DNA of 64,000 nt from an uncultured Alphaproteobacteria bacterium (GTDB lineage Bacteria > Pseudomonadota > Alphaproteobacteria > HIMB59 > GCA-002718135), in NCBI GenBank assembly GCA_902518705.1, contig CABYHW010000001.1:50270-114269 (forward strand), read 5' to 3'. Below are positions 18,136 through 28,265 of the stretch, in pieces. The notes under the pieces were generated by a model that did not search any database, was not told the origin of the DNA, and saw nothing but the letters and a program-made list of their open reading frames with translations. A program made the position numbers and the translations under genes. How positions within the stretch are numbered: the stretch's first letter is position 1; each line of letters starts with the position of its first letter.

Positions 18136-19143
18136 TTAGGACAAAAAACCAATAATTTCTTTAGTTTTTTGCAAAACAGGTTCTGCTACTGCTATAGCAT
18201 TCTCTTTACCCTGATTTAAAATAGAATCGATGTAAGAAACATCACTCATGAGTTTATTCATTTCACTCGTAATGGGCTCTAATTTAGATACAGATAAATC
18301 GGCTAAATCTTTTTTAAAGGTGGAAAATTCTTTCCCTGCATAATCTTTTATAATACTCTCAATAGATGTGTCTTGTAAAGAAGCAAAAATCGAGATTAGG
18401 TTTTCAGCTTCTGGTCTTTTTTCTAAACCAGTTTTATCTTGTGGTAATGGTTCAGGATCTGTTTTAGCTTTTTTAATCTTTTGTGTAATATTTTCTGCTG
18501 TATCAGTTAACATGATTCTGGAATAATCAGAAGGATCTGATTTACTCATTTTTTTTGACCCATCGCGGAGACTCATCACTCTTGTAGCCTCTCCTAAAAT
18601 TAATGGTTCAGGAATAGGAAAAAAATCTGTCTTAAAATCATTATTAAATTTTTGTGCAATATCTCTTGTTAACTCTAAATGTTGTTTTTGATCATCACCT
18701 ACAGGAACGTGTGTTGCTAAATAAATTAATATATCTGCTGCCATTAATGTTGGATATGAAAATAAACCAACAGAAACATTCTCACTATTCTTTCCGGCCT
18801 TATCTTTAAATTGTGTCATGCGGTTTAACCATCCCATCCTCGCAACACAATTAAACAACCATCCAAGTTGTGCATGTTGAGGAACTTGTGATTGAACAAA
18901 AATATTATTTTTTTTTGGATCAATACCAGAGGCAATAAAAGCTGCAGTTACTTCTCGTGTTTTATTTGCTAAAACTTTAGGGTCTTGCCAAACGGTAATG
19001 GCATGTAAATCAACAACACAAAAAAAACATTCGTATTCTTTTTGAAGAGTAACAAAATTTTTTATGGCACCAAGATAATTTCCTAAATGGAGATCACCAG
19101 ATGGTTGAACGCCGGATAAAATTCTTTTTGTTGGTTTTTCCAT
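18136..19143 (-). CDS. trpS: Tryptophanyl-tRNA synthetase
   Basis: A 335-residue class I aminoacyl-tRNA synthetase of normal length. The HIGH-type motif is [15 protein letters not shown] (residues 16-30) and the KMSKS motif is [18 protein letters not shown] near 193-210. The central [14 protein letters not shown] and [18 protein letters not shown] segments bind tryptophan and ATP. The first residues [15 protein letters not shown] match the family exactly, fixing the start. It begins 1 bp after the murJ stop, an arrangement that suggests one transcript. Confidence 0.98.
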   Translation of the reverse strand: MEKPTKRILSGVQPSGDLHLGNYLGAIKNFVTLQKEYECFFCVVDLHAITVWQDPKVLANKTREVTAAFIASGIDPKKNNIFVQSQVPQHAQLGWLFNCVARMGWLNRMTQFKDKAGKNSENVSVGLFSYPTLMAADILIYLATHVPVGDDQKQHLELTRDIAQKFNNDFKTDFFPIPEPLILGEATRVMSLRDGSKKMSKSDPSDYSRIMLTDTAENITQKIKKAKTDPEPLPQDKTGLEKRPEAENLISIFASLQDTSIESIIKDYAGKEFSTFKKDLADLSVSKLEPITSEMNKLMSDVSYIDSILNQGKENAIAVAEPVLQKTKEIIGFLS

Positions 19144-19144
19144 T

Positions 19145-20692
19145 TTATTTTTTTAAATATTCTCTTAACTGATTTACCGATAGGACTTTTAACACAATTA
19201 CTAATCCAAAATAAATAATTATAGCTAAAAAGATAATCAGAAGTAAAAGCGCGGAGTTTAATAACACTGAATTACCGCTAATATTAGTAAAGAACAGTCC
19301 ATTTAATAAGTATATTCCTACAAATAATAGGGACGAACTTAGTAAAATTTTAATGGAATTCCTTACTAATAGATCATCAAATTTCATATGATTCCTAATA
19401 GCTAAAAAGAGGTATAATAATAATGCATTTATCCATGCACTAATTGCTGTTGCAACAGCAATACCCATTTCTCTCATTGATCCAATTAAAAGTAGCGATA
19501 AGACAACGTTAGTAATCACACTGACAATAGATATGTATAGTGGTGATTTAGTATCTTCTCTTGCAAAGAAACAAGAAACTAAAACTTTAATTATAATGTA
19601 TGCAGGTAGACCTAAGGCAAAGTAACTTAATACTTTAGCAGTATAAAAAGTATCTTCTGCTACAAAGGCACCTCGTTCAAATAAAATTTGGATAATGGGT
19701 TCCGCTAAAATAAATAATCCAATGGCTGATGGTAAAGAAATTAATAACGAAAATTCAATAGATCTATTTTGAATATTATTTGTTGTTTCGTGATCTGATT
19801 GTTTAATAGCTTTTGATAAACTTGGTAAAAGAACTATGCCAAGTGCTATTCCAAATATAGCAAGTGGTAATTGGTTAAGACGATCCGCATAATAAATATG
19901 ACTGATTGCACCAACGGGTAAAAAAGAAGCAATAATAGTTCCAATAACAATATTTAATTGAATAACACCTGAACCAACAACACCTGGTAAAAATAATTTG
20001 AAAAACTTTTTTAATTTTTCATTTAAAACTGGAAGGATAATACGTGGTCGATAAAAATTTAAAACCGCTCTGTATAAATATAAAAATTGTAAAACTCCTC
20101 CTATTAATACACCATACGATAATGCGTGACCTGCAGTTGTCACAAAAGGTGTTAAAAAGAATAATGACAGAATAAAACTTATATTTAAAATAGCAGGAGC
20201 AAATGCACCAGCGGCGAAACGTTCATGAACATTATTAATTGAAGCAAAGTGAGCAGCTAAGGATATAAAAATAATATAGGGGAAAATTATTTTTCCAAAA
20301 TGCACAGCAAGTTCATAGGCTTCTTTATTATCAGTAAAACCAGGTGCTAAAACTTGAATGATATAAGGCATCCCAAAGAAGAAAATGATCGTTAAAACGA
20401 CCGTAGCAAATAGTAACATTGAGGTTGTGTTTTCAACAAAATCAGAAGCCTCGCGTTCATCTTTTGGATTGAGAACAACACCTGAGAAAACAGGGATTAA
20501 TGCAGCACTGTATGCTCCTTCTGCTAGGACACGACGAAAGAAATTAGGAATACGAAATGCTACGAAGAATGCGTCAGCAATGACTGTCGATCCAAGATAT
20601 CTTGCTATTAATATGTCTCGAATAAAACCTAATACTCGACTTAAAAATGTATAGAAGCTGACAGTAAAGAATGATCTAAAAAGACTCTTCAT
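19145..20692 (-). CDS. murJ: Lipid II flippase MurJ
   Basis: A 515-residue polytopic membrane protein with about 14 hydrophobic helices, as expected for the MOP-family flippase that moves lipid II across the inner membrane. The N-terminal [22 protein letters not shown] and [25 protein letters not shown] segments are MurJ signatures, with the essential arginines conserved. It directly precedes trpS. The DNA shows slightly more G+C than neighbours but nothing suggests transfer. Confidence 0.96.
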   Translation of the reverse strand: MKSLFRSFFTVSFYTFLSRVLGFIRDILIARYLGSTVIADAFFVAFRIPNFFRRVLAEGAYSAALIPVFSGVVLNPKDEREASDFVENTTSMLLFATVVLTIIFFFGMPYIIQVLAPGFTDNKEAYELAVHFGKIIFPYIIFISLAAHFASINNVHERFAAGAFAPAILNISFILSLFFLTPFVTTAGHALSYGVLIGGVLQFLYLYRAVLNFYRPRIILPVLNEKLKKFFKLFLPGVVGSGVIQLNIVIGTIIASFLPVGAISHIYYADRLNQLPLAIFGIALGIVLLPSLSKAIKQSDHETTNNIQNRSIEFSLLISLPSAIGLFILAEPIIQILFERGAFVAEDTFYTAKVLSYFALGLPAYIIIKVLVSCFFAREDTKSPLYISIVSVITNVVLSLLLIGSMREMGIAVATAISAWINALLLYLFLAIRNHMKFDDLLVRNSIKILLSSSLLFVGIYLLNGLFFTNISGNSVLLNSALLLLIIFLAIIIYFGLVIVLKVLSVNQLREYLKK

Positions 20693-20746
20693 ATGGTGGT
20701 TTTATAGTTTGGTAAGTGATTTGTATAAGTGAAATTTATGGCTTAA

Positions 20747-21430
20747 TTACGAGCCAAAACAATATCCTGCTGATCTCACGGTTCTTATAAAATCTTCTTT
20801 TACGTCATTATTAATGGCCTTTCGCAGTCTTCTTATATGAACATCAACTGTTCGAGGTTCTACATGGGCCTCATTTTTCCAAACATGATTAAGTAATTGT
20901 TCGCGGCTAAAGACACGACCAATATTTTCCATGAAGAAAGCTAATAAATTAAATTCTGTTGGACCAAGATGAAGAGTTTCTCCATCTCGTGATGCTGAGT
21001 GAGATACAAGGTCAATTACTATTCCTTTATAAGTTAAAACTTCATCTACAAACATTGGTCTAATTCGTCGAAGAACAGCTTTTACTCTTGCCACTAATTC
21101 GTTAACCGAAAAAGGTTTTGTTATGTAATCATCTGCTCCAGTTTCTAAGCCACGAAGTTTATCTTCTTCTTCGCCTTTTGCTGTTAACATTATGATAGGA
21201 ATATTCTTATGTTCTTTATTTTTTCTAATTCTTCTACAAAGTTCAATTCCTGATAGTTTAGGTAACATCCAATCAAGAATAATTATGTCAGGTGGTTTAT
21301 ATAATATTTTTTCTAAAGCAGTTTCACCGTCCGTTGCAGTATCTATTTTATATCCTTCTTTATTAAAATTAAATTTAAGAAGATCTAGTAATGCTTCTTC
21401 ATCTTCGACGATAAGCATTTTTAGTTTCAT
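20747..21430 (-). CDS. phoB: Phosphate regulon response regulator
   Basis: A 227-residue OmpR/PhoB-family regulator. The receiver domain (1-120) has the acidic pocket, the phospho-acceptor Asp in PDIIILDWMLPKLSG (about residue 55), MLTAKGEEEDKLRGLETGADDYITKPFS with the conserved Thr/Lys. The winged-helix domain (about 130-225) has VEPRTVDVHIRRLRKAI as recognition helix, very close to E. coli PhoB. It lies downstream of phoU and is separated from it by 41 bp containing a good PHO box, so it is probably both read from the pst operon and autoregulated. Confidence 0.96.
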   Translation of the reverse strand: MKLKMLIVEDEEALLDLLKFNFNKEGYKIDTATDGETALEKILYKPPDIIILDWMLPKLSGIELCRRIRKNKEHKNIPIIMLTAKGEEEDKLRGLETGADDYITKPFSVNELVARVKAVLRRIRPMFVDEVLTYKGIVIDLVSHSASRDGETLHLGPTEFNLLAFFMENIGRVFSREQLLNHVWKNEAHVEPRTVDVHIRRLRKAINNDVKEDFIRTVRSAGYCFGS

Positions 21431-21452
21431 GAATCTCTACTATTAAATTTTT

Positions 21453-21470
21453 GTTACAATTCTATTACAA
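21453..21470 (-). promoter_or_regulatory. PHO box upstream of phoB
   Basis: The minus strand reads TTGTAAT-AGAA-TTGTAAC, two 7-bp direct repeats with an 11-bp period, 22 bp before the phoB start and just after the phoU stop. The arrangement (two direct repeats one helical turn apart) is what PhoB dimers bind. It is 17/18 identical to the box before the Ugp-like binding-protein gene. Confidence 0.7.
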
Positions 21471-21471
21471 T

Positions 21472-22182
21472 TTATTTTTTCTTTGGAAGAATTGCTTCCC
21501 AGGTTGGGTCTGGATTACCATCAAATAGGGGCTCACCAGAAACTGCATAATAAATATCTTCAGCTATATTTTGTACATAATCACCAATTCGCTCTAGGTC
21601 TTTAACCATATATAAAAGACTTGTACATGCTGTGATTCTTTTTGGTTCTTCCATCATGTAGGTTAATAGTTGTCTTAATATTCCAAGATATTCTTCATCA
21701 ATTTGTCTATCCATTAACCAAACTTTTTTTGCGGCTTGATCTGAAAATTCTAAAAAAGCTTTTATTACTTCACTAATCATTATATTTACTTGTGCACCCA
21801 TATTAATAATATCTCTCGAAGGTTTTTCTGGCAAAACTATTTCTGCTACTGCTACTCTTTTGGCAATATTTGTTGCATGATCTCCTATTCTTTCTAGATC
21901 TTTATTGATTTTAATTGCTGAAAAAATTGTTCGTAAGTCTGCAGCCATCGGTTGTCTTTTGCCAAGTATTTCAACTAAGCTTTGATCAAGAGTATTATAT
22001 GCTTTATCAATTACATCATCGTTTTCTATAATTTTTTCTGCAAATTCTGTATCTTTATCCTTTAAACATTGAAGTGAGTCTTTTAGTTGATTTTCAACTA
22101 AACTGCCCATATCAACAATATTATTTTTAATGTCTCTAATTTCTTCATCATATGATTTTACAATATGTCCTTCTTGTTTCAT
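21472..22182 (-). CDS. phoU: Phosphate transport regulator PhoU
   Basis: A 236-residue all-helical protein with the two-fold PhoU repeat. Each half carries a metal-binding DxxRIGD-type motif: KDLERIGDHATNIAKRV near residues 93-109 and KDLERIGDYVQNIAEDI near 195-211. PhoU links PstB activity to PhoR, keeping PhoR in its phosphatase state when phosphate is plentiful. It starts at the stop codon of pstB (one-base overlap) and precedes phoB. Confidence 0.96.
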   Translation of the reverse strand: MKQEGHIVKSYDEEIRDIKNNIVDMGSLVENQLKDSLQCLKDKDTEFAEKIIENDDVIDKAYNTLDQSLVEILGKRQPMAADLRTIFSAIKINKDLERIGDHATNIAKRVAVAEIVLPEKPSRDIINMGAQVNIMISEVIKAFLEFSDQAAKKVWLMDRQIDEEYLGILRQLLTYMMEEPKRITACTSLLYMVKDLERIGDYVQNIAEDIYYAVSGEPLFDGNPDPTWEAILPKKK

Positions 22183-22943
22183 TAACCAAATCTCCCTGTA
22201 ATGTAATCCTGTGTTTTTGTATTATCAGGATTTGTAAAAATTTTGTTTGTCTCACCCGTTTCTATTAATTCTCCTAAATGGAAGAAACATGTTTTCTGCG
22301 AAACCCTGGCTGCCTGTTGCATAGAATGAGTTACTATAATAATTGTATAGTTTAATCTTAACTCATCAATTAATTCTTCTATAATAGCAGTTGCTATTGG
22401 ATCTAAAGCAGAGCAAGGTTCATCCATTAGGATTATTTCAGGATTAACAGCAATTGCTCTTGCAATACATAATCGTTGTTGTTGACCGCCTGATAAACTT
22501 GTTCCAGGTTCATTTAATCGATCTTTTACTTCATCAAATAGACCTGCCTTTTTTAATGATGAATGTACAATTTCTTCTAATTCATTTTTTGAGTCAACTA
22601 AACCATGTATAGTTGGGCCATAAGCAACATTATCAAAAATAGATTTAGGAAAAGGATTTGGTTTTTGAAATACCATTCCAATTTTAGATCTTAGACTTAC
22701 AACATCGGTTTTTTCACTAATAATTTCTTCGTTATCTACTTTTATTGATCCCGATACTTTACATATTTCAATTAAATCATTCATTCTGTTTATACATCTT
22801 AAGAAAGTTGATTTACCACATCCTGAAGGACCGATTAATGCCGTAACTTCTTTCTCCTTGATATCCATTGAGATTCCAAAAAGAGCTTGTTTGGATCCAT
22901 AATATACATCTACACCATTTGCCAATATTTTAGAGTTACTCAT
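22182..22943 (-). CDS. pstB: Phosphate ABC transporter ATPase
   Basis: A 253-residue ABC ATPase with Walker [20 protein letters not shown], the PstB-specific CINRMND sequence, signature [16 protein letters not shown] and Walker [15 protein letters not shown]. It energises PstSCAB, the high-affinity phosphate importer. It lies 3 bp downstream of pstA and overlaps phoU by one base, within the phoR-pstSCAB-phoU-phoB run. Arsenate is a known alternative substrate of this system, which fits the arsC and aquaglyceroporin genes nearby. Confidence 0.97.
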   Translation of the reverse strand: MSNSKILANGVDVYYGSKQALFGISMDIKEKEVTALIGPSGCGKSTFLRCINRMNDLIEICKVSGSIKVDNEEIISEKTDVVSLRSKIGMVFQKPNPFPKSIFDNVAYGPTIHGLVDSKNELEEIVHSSLKKAGLFDEVKDRLNEPGTSLSGGQQQRLCIARAIAVNPEIILMDEPCSALDPIATAIIEELIDELRLNYTIIIVTHSMQQAARVSQKTCFFHLGELIETGETNKIFTNPDNTKTQDYITGRFG

Positions 22944-22946
22944 GTT

Positions 22947-24227
22947 TTACCACTTCCTTTCAAATCTATTTCTTAAGAACACTGCAATGGCATTCATCAT
23001 AAACAAAAATATTAAAATTACCATTATTGCTGCGGCTGATTTTTCTTGAAAACCTCTTTCTGCACTTTCCACCCAAAGATATATTTGAACAGGTAGTGCT
23101 GCTGAAGGTTCTGTTAAACCAGTTGGAATATTAGGAATAAATGCAATCATGCCAATCATTATTAGTGGTGCTGTTTCTCCTAATGCTTGTGCTAATCCAA
23201 TAATAGTCCCTGTTAAAGTCCCTGGTAGTGCAAGGGGTACGACATGATGAAATACCGCTTGTGTTTTTGTTGCTCCAACTGCAAGTGCTCCTTCTTTAAT
23301 TGAAGGAGGAACAGCTTTCAATGAAGCTCGACAGGCAATGATAATGGTTGGTAACGTCATTAAGGCTAATACGGACCCTCCAACTAACGGTGTACTCCTT
23401 GGAAGACCAAAAACATTAAGCAATACCCCCAACCCAAGTAGTCCAAAAACTATTGATGGGACTGCTGCTAGATTTGAAATATTTACTTCTATTAATTCAG
23501 TTATTCTATTTTTTGGAGCAAATTCCTCAAGATAAACAGACGCTCCTATAGCAATTGGAAAAGATAAAATAAAAACAGTAAAAAGAGTAAATAATGATCC
23601 CATAAATGAACCAGCTACACCAGCAATTTCAGGATGCCTTGAATCTGCTTTAGTAAAAAAGAAATTATTAAAAACTTGTTTAACTCTATTTTCTTCAACT
23701 AATTGATCAACATAACTTAATTGAATATCATTTAATTTTCTTCTATCTTCTGGCACATCCCTTCTTGAATTACCTTTTAATAGTTGATCCACATCACTAT
23801 GGGCGGTTACCCAAATTTGTTGCTTAGTATTAATAACTTCAGGATTATCTAAGAAGTAGTCTTTAATTTCCTTATCTACATTTATAGAAAATAATTTTTT
23901 TACTAATTTAATATCTGATTTTGAGAGATCAGGGAAAAAATTTTCAATAGCCTGTTTTTTAACTCTAAAAAATTTTCCTTTTTCCATATCTTCATCTGAA
24001 GAGTCAGGTGTTAGTTTTAAAACCTCTTGATTATAATCAACTTCTAGGAGAACAATTGTTTTTTGAAAAGCAGTGTATCCTTTAGAAAATATTGTATACA
24101 AAAGAAAAACTAAAACTGCTAAAGATAAACACATAGCTGTAAAGCCGTAATACTTAAATCGCATATCTTCTAAGCTTCTCTTTTTTCTCAAAGAAACAAT
24201 TTTTTCTTTAGCAATAGAATTATTCAT
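22947..24227 (-). CDS. pstA: Phosphate ABC transporter permease PstA
   Basis: A 426-residue inner-membrane permease. An N-terminal helix (about 28-50) is followed by a long, probably periplasmic insert (about 50-205, rich in Lys, Asp and Glu) and the usual six-helix core with the EAA loop EGALAVGATKTQAVFHHVVPLALPG. E. coli PstA is ~296 residues; the longer form with the insert is common in alphaproteobacteria. It overlaps the pstC stop by 8 bp. Confidence 0.94.
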   Translation of the reverse strand: MNNSIAKEKIVSLRKKRSLEDMRFKYYGFTAMCLSLAVLVFLLYTIFSKGYTAFQKTIVLLEVDYNQEVLKLTPDSSDEDMEKGKFFRVKKQAIENFFPDLSKSDIKLVKKLFSINVDKEIKDYFLDNPEVINTKQQIWVTAHSDVDQLLKGNSRRDVPEDRRKLNDIQLSYVDQLVEENRVKQVFNNFFFTKADSRHPEIAGVAGSFMGSLFTLFTVFILSFPIAIGASVYLEEFAPKNRITELIEVNISNLAAVPSIVFGLLGLGVLLNVFGLPRSTPLVGGSVLALMTLPTIIIACRASLKAVPPSIKEGALAVGATKTQAVFHHVVPLALPGTLTGTIIGLAQALGETAPLIMIGMIAFIPNIPTGLTEPSAALPVQIYLWVESAERGFQEKSAAAIMVILIFLFMMNAIAVFLRNRFERKW

Positions 24228-25593
24228 AACGCTCCCTGTATCTCTTTACTATTTGTAGAGCTATAATGTTAAGAAATAATGTAATAACAAATAAAACTAA
24301 TCCTAAAGCAAATGCTGATAATGTTCTTGGGTTATCAAATTCTTGATCACCTATTAAGGCCACAACAATTTGAACTGTAACTGTTGTTACGTTTTCAAAA
24401 GGATTGCCCGTAAGATTGGGGGCTGTGCCTGCTGCAACTACAACAATCATAGTCTCCCCTATCGCTCTGGATATTGCTAATAAAAATGCTCCTACAATTC
24501 CAGGTAAAGCTGCTGGTAAAATTACTTTTTTAATAGTTTCTGCTTTATTAGCGCCAATACCAAGAGATGCTTCCCTTAGACTTTGTGGAACAGAGTTTAT
24601 TACATCATCAGATAAAGAAGAAATAAAAGGAATAATCATAACCCCCATTACCATGCCGGCTGCAAGAGCGCTTGTTGGTGAAGCATCAATTCCAATTGAT
24701 TGTCCAAATGCTTTAACGAAAGGTGCAACACTAACAAAAGCAAAGAACCCGTAAACTATTGTTGGTATCCCTGCCAAAATTTCGAGAAGAGGTTTAACTA
24801 TTTTTCTAACTCTTTGACTTGCGTATTCTGCTAAATAAATTGCTGTTAATAATCCAAGAGGTGCCGCAACACACATGGCTACTACCATTACTAAAAATGT
24901 TCCAGCAAATATTGGTACTGCACCAAAGGATCCCTCTGCAGCTGTTTGACCTTCTCTAATTGGAATAAAAGGATACCACTCAGTACTAAATAAAAATTCG
25001 AAGATTGATACTTCTGCAAAAAAGCGAAGGCTTTCAAATATTAGTGAAAAAACTATTCCTATTGTAGTGAAAATAGCAACAGATGAACAAAATATAAGTA
25101 TATATTGAATATATTTTTCAATTGTATGTTGAGCATGAAATTCTGGTTTTAATTTTTGTGAAGCGTATAAGGCTCCAAGTAACATTATAATGATTATTGA
25201 GGTATAAAAAGATATTTGACTTATTTGTCTTAAGGAAGAATAATGAGATGCAGCATTAATTATTTCTATAGATTTACCATCAGCAAAAGAAGGGTTATTA
25301 GCAACATTTCTAATCTCTGCTAACAATAATCCTTCGTTGTAAACTGCGCCCTCAATAAATTCAAAGTTACTAATAACTATGTTTTGAATAATCTGTTCTT
25401 GAAAAATAGCCCATGAAAAATAAACAATTAGTGCAGGAAACAAACACCACATTAAAACGTATTGTGCATAATAATTGGGAAGAGATTTGCTTTTCGTACC
25501 TTGTTTTTTAGAATTTAATTTAATTCTTGATCTTCCGTATATAAAGGATGAGAAAATTCCGACTGCAATTAAAACTAAAGACCAAAAAAACAT
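24220..25593 (-). CDS. pstC: Phosphate ABC transporter permease PstC
   Basis: A 457-residue permease, also longer than the ~319-residue E. coli protein because of an N-terminal extension with extra hydrophobic segments (about 3-20, 48-65 and 130-145). The core has FEFLFSTEWYPF, GSFGAVPIFAGTFLVMVVA and the EAA loop REASLGIGANKAETIKKVILPAALPG. It is separated from pstS by 63 bp containing an intrinsic terminator, an arrangement that usually gives more pstS than pstCAB mRNA. Confidence 0.94.
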   Translation of the reverse strand: MFFWSLVLIAVGIFSSFIYGRSRIKLNSKKQGTKSKSLPNYYAQYVLMWCLFPALIVYFSWAIFQEQIIQNIVISNFEFIEGAVYNEGLLLAEIRNVANNPSFADGKSIEIINAASHYSSLRQISQISFYTSIIIIMLLGALYASQKLKPEFHAQHTIEKYIQYILIFCSSVAIFTTIGIVFSLIFESLRFFAEVSIFEFLFSTEWYPFIPIREGQTAAEGSFGAVPIFAGTFLVMVVAMCVAAPLGLLTAIYLAEYASQRVRKIVKPLLEILAGIPTIVYGFFAFVSVAPFVKAFGQSIGIDASPTSALAAGMVMGVMIIPFISSLSDDVINSVPQSLREASLGIGANKAETIKKVILPAALPGIVGAFLLAISRAIGETMIVVVAAGTAPNLTGNPFENVTTVTVQIVVALIGDQEFDNPRTLSAFALGLVLFVITLFLNIIALQIVKRYRERYE

Positions 25594-25608
25594 TTATAAC
25601 TTAGTATT

Positions 25609-25634
25609 AAAAAAAAGGGGGCTTGTATGCCCCC
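25609..25634 (-). terminator. Intrinsic terminator between pstS and pstC
   Basis: On the minus strand a 6-bp G/C stem (GGGGGC / GCCCCC, positions 25634-25629 and 25622-25617) with a 6-nt loop is followed by eight Ts. It starts 22 bp after the pstS stop. Partial termination here would explain how a binding protein can be made in excess over the membrane components. Confidence 0.85.
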
Positions 25635-25656
25635 ATTTTATAAAAATTTAAGATTT

Positions 25657-26664
25657 TTATTTATAATTTGTTTGATTAGAAATAGCATCAAGAACAGCTG
25701 CTCTATCCGCAGGACTTAGTTGAACAAGTCCAGCATCTAGTAAGTAACCTTCTGTTGCTTCTTCACTTACAAACTCATTAACATAATCCATTAAACCAGG
25801 AATAACACCAATGTGTGCTTTTTTAATGTAGAAGAATAAAGGTCTTGCTATTGGATATGAATAATCTTGGATACCTTCCATAGAGATTTCAACACCGTTA
25901 ATCATTGACGCTTTAACTTTATCAGAATTGTTAGATACAAAACTATAACCAAAGATACCGAATGCACCTTGTTCTTTAGTTATATGCTCAACATACAGTT
26001 CATCATTTTCACCACCTTCAATAACATGGCCATCTTCACGATACGCTTGACAATCACCGTCAGCAACTAACATATCTTTAACACAACCCTTTTTCATTAC
26101 AAGTGAGTCAAATGCATCTCTTGTTCCAGAAGTTGGAGGAGGTGCCATGATAGAAATTTCAACTTTTGGTAATCTTTTATCTATTTCATACCAAGTTGTT
26201 GGAGCATTTGCATTATCTCTAGCCATTGCCTGCCAGATTTCTTCTTTAGTTAAATCAATGCCACCTTTCATTGTAGCACCGTTAGTATATTTCCATTCAT
26301 AATCTGCAGCGTATGCAAAAGCTATACCATCATTACCAACTCTAACTTCGATGATATCGGTTACACCACCATCTTGACAAAGTTTGAATTCTTTATCTTT
26401 TTGTGCTCTTGAAGAGTTAGTGATATCTGGATGTTCAACTCCAACACCTGCACAAAATAATTTGTGTCCTCCACCAGAACCAGTTGATTCAATTACGGGT
26501 GCTTTCATTCCTTCTGATGCCATTTTTTCAGCAACTAAAGTAGCGAAAGGATAAACTGTAGAAGATCCTACAATTGAAATATAGTCTCTTGCTGAAACTG
26601 AAGTAGTTCCAAATAAAGCAAGGACAGCAATTAATTTGATTACATTTTTCATATTAAGCCTCAT
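25657..26664 (-). CDS. pstS: Phosphate ABC transporter periplasmic binding protein
   Basis: A 335-residue PstS with a Sec signal peptide (residues 1-25, ending VSA-RD). ISIVGSSTVYPFATLVAEKM and VIESTGSGGGHKLFCAGVG contain the phosphate-binding loops, and PPPTSGTRDAFDSLVM supplies further ligands. It belongs to the alphaproteobacterial/marine PstS type (with ADIT-like NSSRA motif HPDITNSSRAQKDKEF) rather than the shorter enterobacterial one. It follows phoR by 30 bp and leads the pst genes. Confidence 0.95.
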   Translation of the reverse strand: MRLNMKNVIKLIAVLALFGTTSVSARDYISIVGSSTVYPFATLVAEKMASEGMKAPVIESTGSGGGHKLFCAGVGVEHPDITNSSRAQKDKEFKLCQDGGVTDIIEVRVGNDGIAFAYAADYEWKYTNGATMKGGIDLTKEEIWQAMARDNANAPTTWYEIDKRLPKVEISIMAPPPTSGTRDAFDSLVMKKGCVKDMLVADGDCQAYREDGHVIEGGENDELYVEHITKEQGAFGIFGYSFVSNNSDKVKASMINGVEISMEGIQDYSYPIARPLFFYIKKAHIGVIPGLMDYVNEFVSEEATEGYLLDAGLVQLSPADRAAVLDAISNQTNYK

Positions 26665-26693
26665 TTAAAATAAGGTTGTCCTACAGAATATAT

Positions 26694-26711
26694 ATTAAGG
26701 ATTTATTACAG
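26694..26711 (-). promoter_or_regulatory. Possible PHO box before pstS
   Basis: The minus strand reads CTGTAAT-AAAT-CCTTAAT, with the 7-4-7 geometry and the same ~30 bp distance to the ATG as other boxes here. The first half-site matches TTGTAAY at 6 of 7 positions but the second at only 4. It overlaps the last codons of phoR. Weak evidence on its own. Confidence 0.35.
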
Positions 26712-27747
26712 TTTGCTGAAATACTGGTAAAGAAATAGTAAATGTTGAACCCTTATCTACCTTGCTTTTTATCGATAATTTACCATTATGCCTATTAGTT
26801 ATATGTTTAACAATAGATAAACCCAAACCCGTACCGCCTTGATTTCGAGATCTATTTTTATCTACTCTATAAAATCTTTCAGTAAGTCTAGTTAAATGCT
26901 CTTTCGATATGCCTTCTCCCTTATCTATAAAACTTATTTGGCAAAAGGTGGTATTGTCATCAATTACACTCTCAAGCTCAATTTCAATAGTAGAATTTTC
27001 TTTGCTATATTTGATTGCATTATCAGTTAGATTTAAAAAAACTTGAATCAAAGCATCTTTGTTTGCTGATATTGTAGACTTATCAAAATCATCCTTGATT
27101 TGAACTTCAATTTTTTTTGCCATTAACTTGTTTTGTAAATTATCTACTACGCCATCAATTAATTGCCTTATATTCGCTTCTTGAAATTCTATCGGCTTAT
27201 CTTCAGTCTCATATTTACTTAGTAATAATAAATCTTCGACTAATCTAGTCATACGCCAAGCCTGATCTTCCATTGTGTCTAAAAATTTACCAACCGTTTT
27301 GTCTTTGTTCTTATCTTCATTGAGTGAATTTTTAATTGTTTCAACATAGCCTAGAATTGAGGAAAGAGGAGTTCTCAATTCATGGCTTACATTAGCCACA
27401 AAATCTGTTCGCATTTGTTCGTAGTTTTTAAGAAGACTTTGATCGTTTAGTGATATTAATAATTCTTCATAATCTTTTTCAACAAATATTAAGTCAGCAA
27501 TAAAATACATATCACTAAAATTAGATGGGGTGAATTCAAACCTAAAATCTTCTTTCTCCCTAAAGGCTTTATCAATAAAAGTATTTAACTCTGTTGATCT
27601 AATAATATTATTGAGATCTCTTCCTTCATCGATAAATAAAAATTTTTGTTTAGCTGCATTATTGTAAAAAATTATTTCCTTATTTGTATCAATTGCAATA
27701 ATAATCGAAGGTATCTTACTTAGACTTAGTCTTAGTTTTTTTTTCAT
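26695..27747 (-). CDS. phoR: Phosphate regulon sensor kinase, apparently without membrane helices
   Basis: A 350-residue histidine kinase. A PAS-like domain starts at once (IPSIIIAIDTNKEIIFYNNAA, residues 12-32). The HisKA motif FVANVSHELRTPLSSILGYVE places the phospho-accepting His at 122. The HATPase domain has N-box LNLTDNAIKYS, the G boxes KGEGISKEH and GGTGLGLSIV, and F-box RFYRVD. Position (before pstS) and sequence support PhoR. Unlike E. coli PhoR it has no hydrophobic N-terminal segments, and upstream DNA is occupied by the SET gene (32-bp overlap), so the missing segment is not just a wrong start. Confidence 0.92.
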   Translation of the reverse strand: MKKKLRLSLSKIPSIIIAIDTNKEIIFYNNAAKQKFLFIDEGRDLNNIIRSTELNTFIDKAFREKEDFRFEFTPSNFSDMYFIADLIFVEKDYEELLISLNDQSLLKNYEQMRTDFVANVSHELRTPLSSILGYVETIKNSLNEDKNKDKTVGKFLDTMEDQAWRMTRLVEDLLLLSKYETEDKPIEFQEANIRQLIDGVVDNLQNKLMAKKIEVQIKDDFDKSTISANKDALIQVFLNLTDNAIKYSKENSTIEIELESVIDDNTTFCQISFIDKGEGISKEHLTRLTERFYRVDKNRSRNQGGTGLGLSIVKHITNRHNGKLSIKSKVDKGSTFTISLPVFQQTVINP

Positions 27748-28216
27748 ATTTTTTTAATTTTGGCCAATCATTGTCACTTAAAATATAACCTACACAATTT
27801 CTAGAACCACACTTACAAATGTGATCCACAAAATCTGTATCAAAAGGATAACCATAGTTATAGAAAAGTTCGTCTCCTTTTTTTATTCGTTTAATGGAAG
27901 AAATCCAAATCTCATTATCTATGATGTCTACTTCACAATTCGGATTGCATGAATGATTAATAAATTTTGCAAAGTTATAATCAACATCACCGTCTATGTC
28001 GTATCGCTTGTTTAGTTCAAAAACATAGACCATGCCGTTATTTTTATCTTTTTTTGCTTTGCGGATTTGTTTATCTGCTCTTTTGTCACCCTCTCTTTTA
28101 GTAACTTTATCACCAATATATTGGATTACTTTCTGGCCTTTTTTAATATTAGTTTTTGCAAATAATCCAGAACCGTGAAGGGGTGATTTTTTTTTAAACC
28201 AAATTTTCTGCGTCAT
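27716..28216 (-). CDS. SET-domain protein (putative protein-lysine methyltransferase)
   Basis: A 166-residue, nearly pure SET domain. SPLHGSGLFAKTNIKKGQKVI opens it (residues 11-31), FINHSCNPNCE gives the SAM-binding NHSC pseudoknot motif (87-90), YNYGY (119-123) has the catalytic Tyr, and a post-SET zinc motif CKCGSRNC (134-141) follows. The tail is Lys-rich. The ATG at 28216 is chosen because the longer open frame upstream has no SET homology and runs into the divergent plcP region. It overlaps phoR by 32 bp and would be the first gene of the phoR-pst operon. Targets are unknown; no histone is expected here. Confidence 0.85.
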   Translation of the reverse strand: MTQKIWFKKKSPLHGSGLFAKTNIKKGQKVIQYIGDKVTKREGDKRADKQIRKAKKDKNNGMVYVFELNKRYDIDGDVDYNFAKFINHSCNPNCEVDIIDNEIWISSIKRIKKGDELFYNYGYPFDTDFVDHICKCGSRNCVGYILSDNDWPKLKKYEKKTKTKSK

Positions 28217-28265
28217 ACTGTTATTTTTATACAATACACACATATAATAATAAATTGTATTATAA

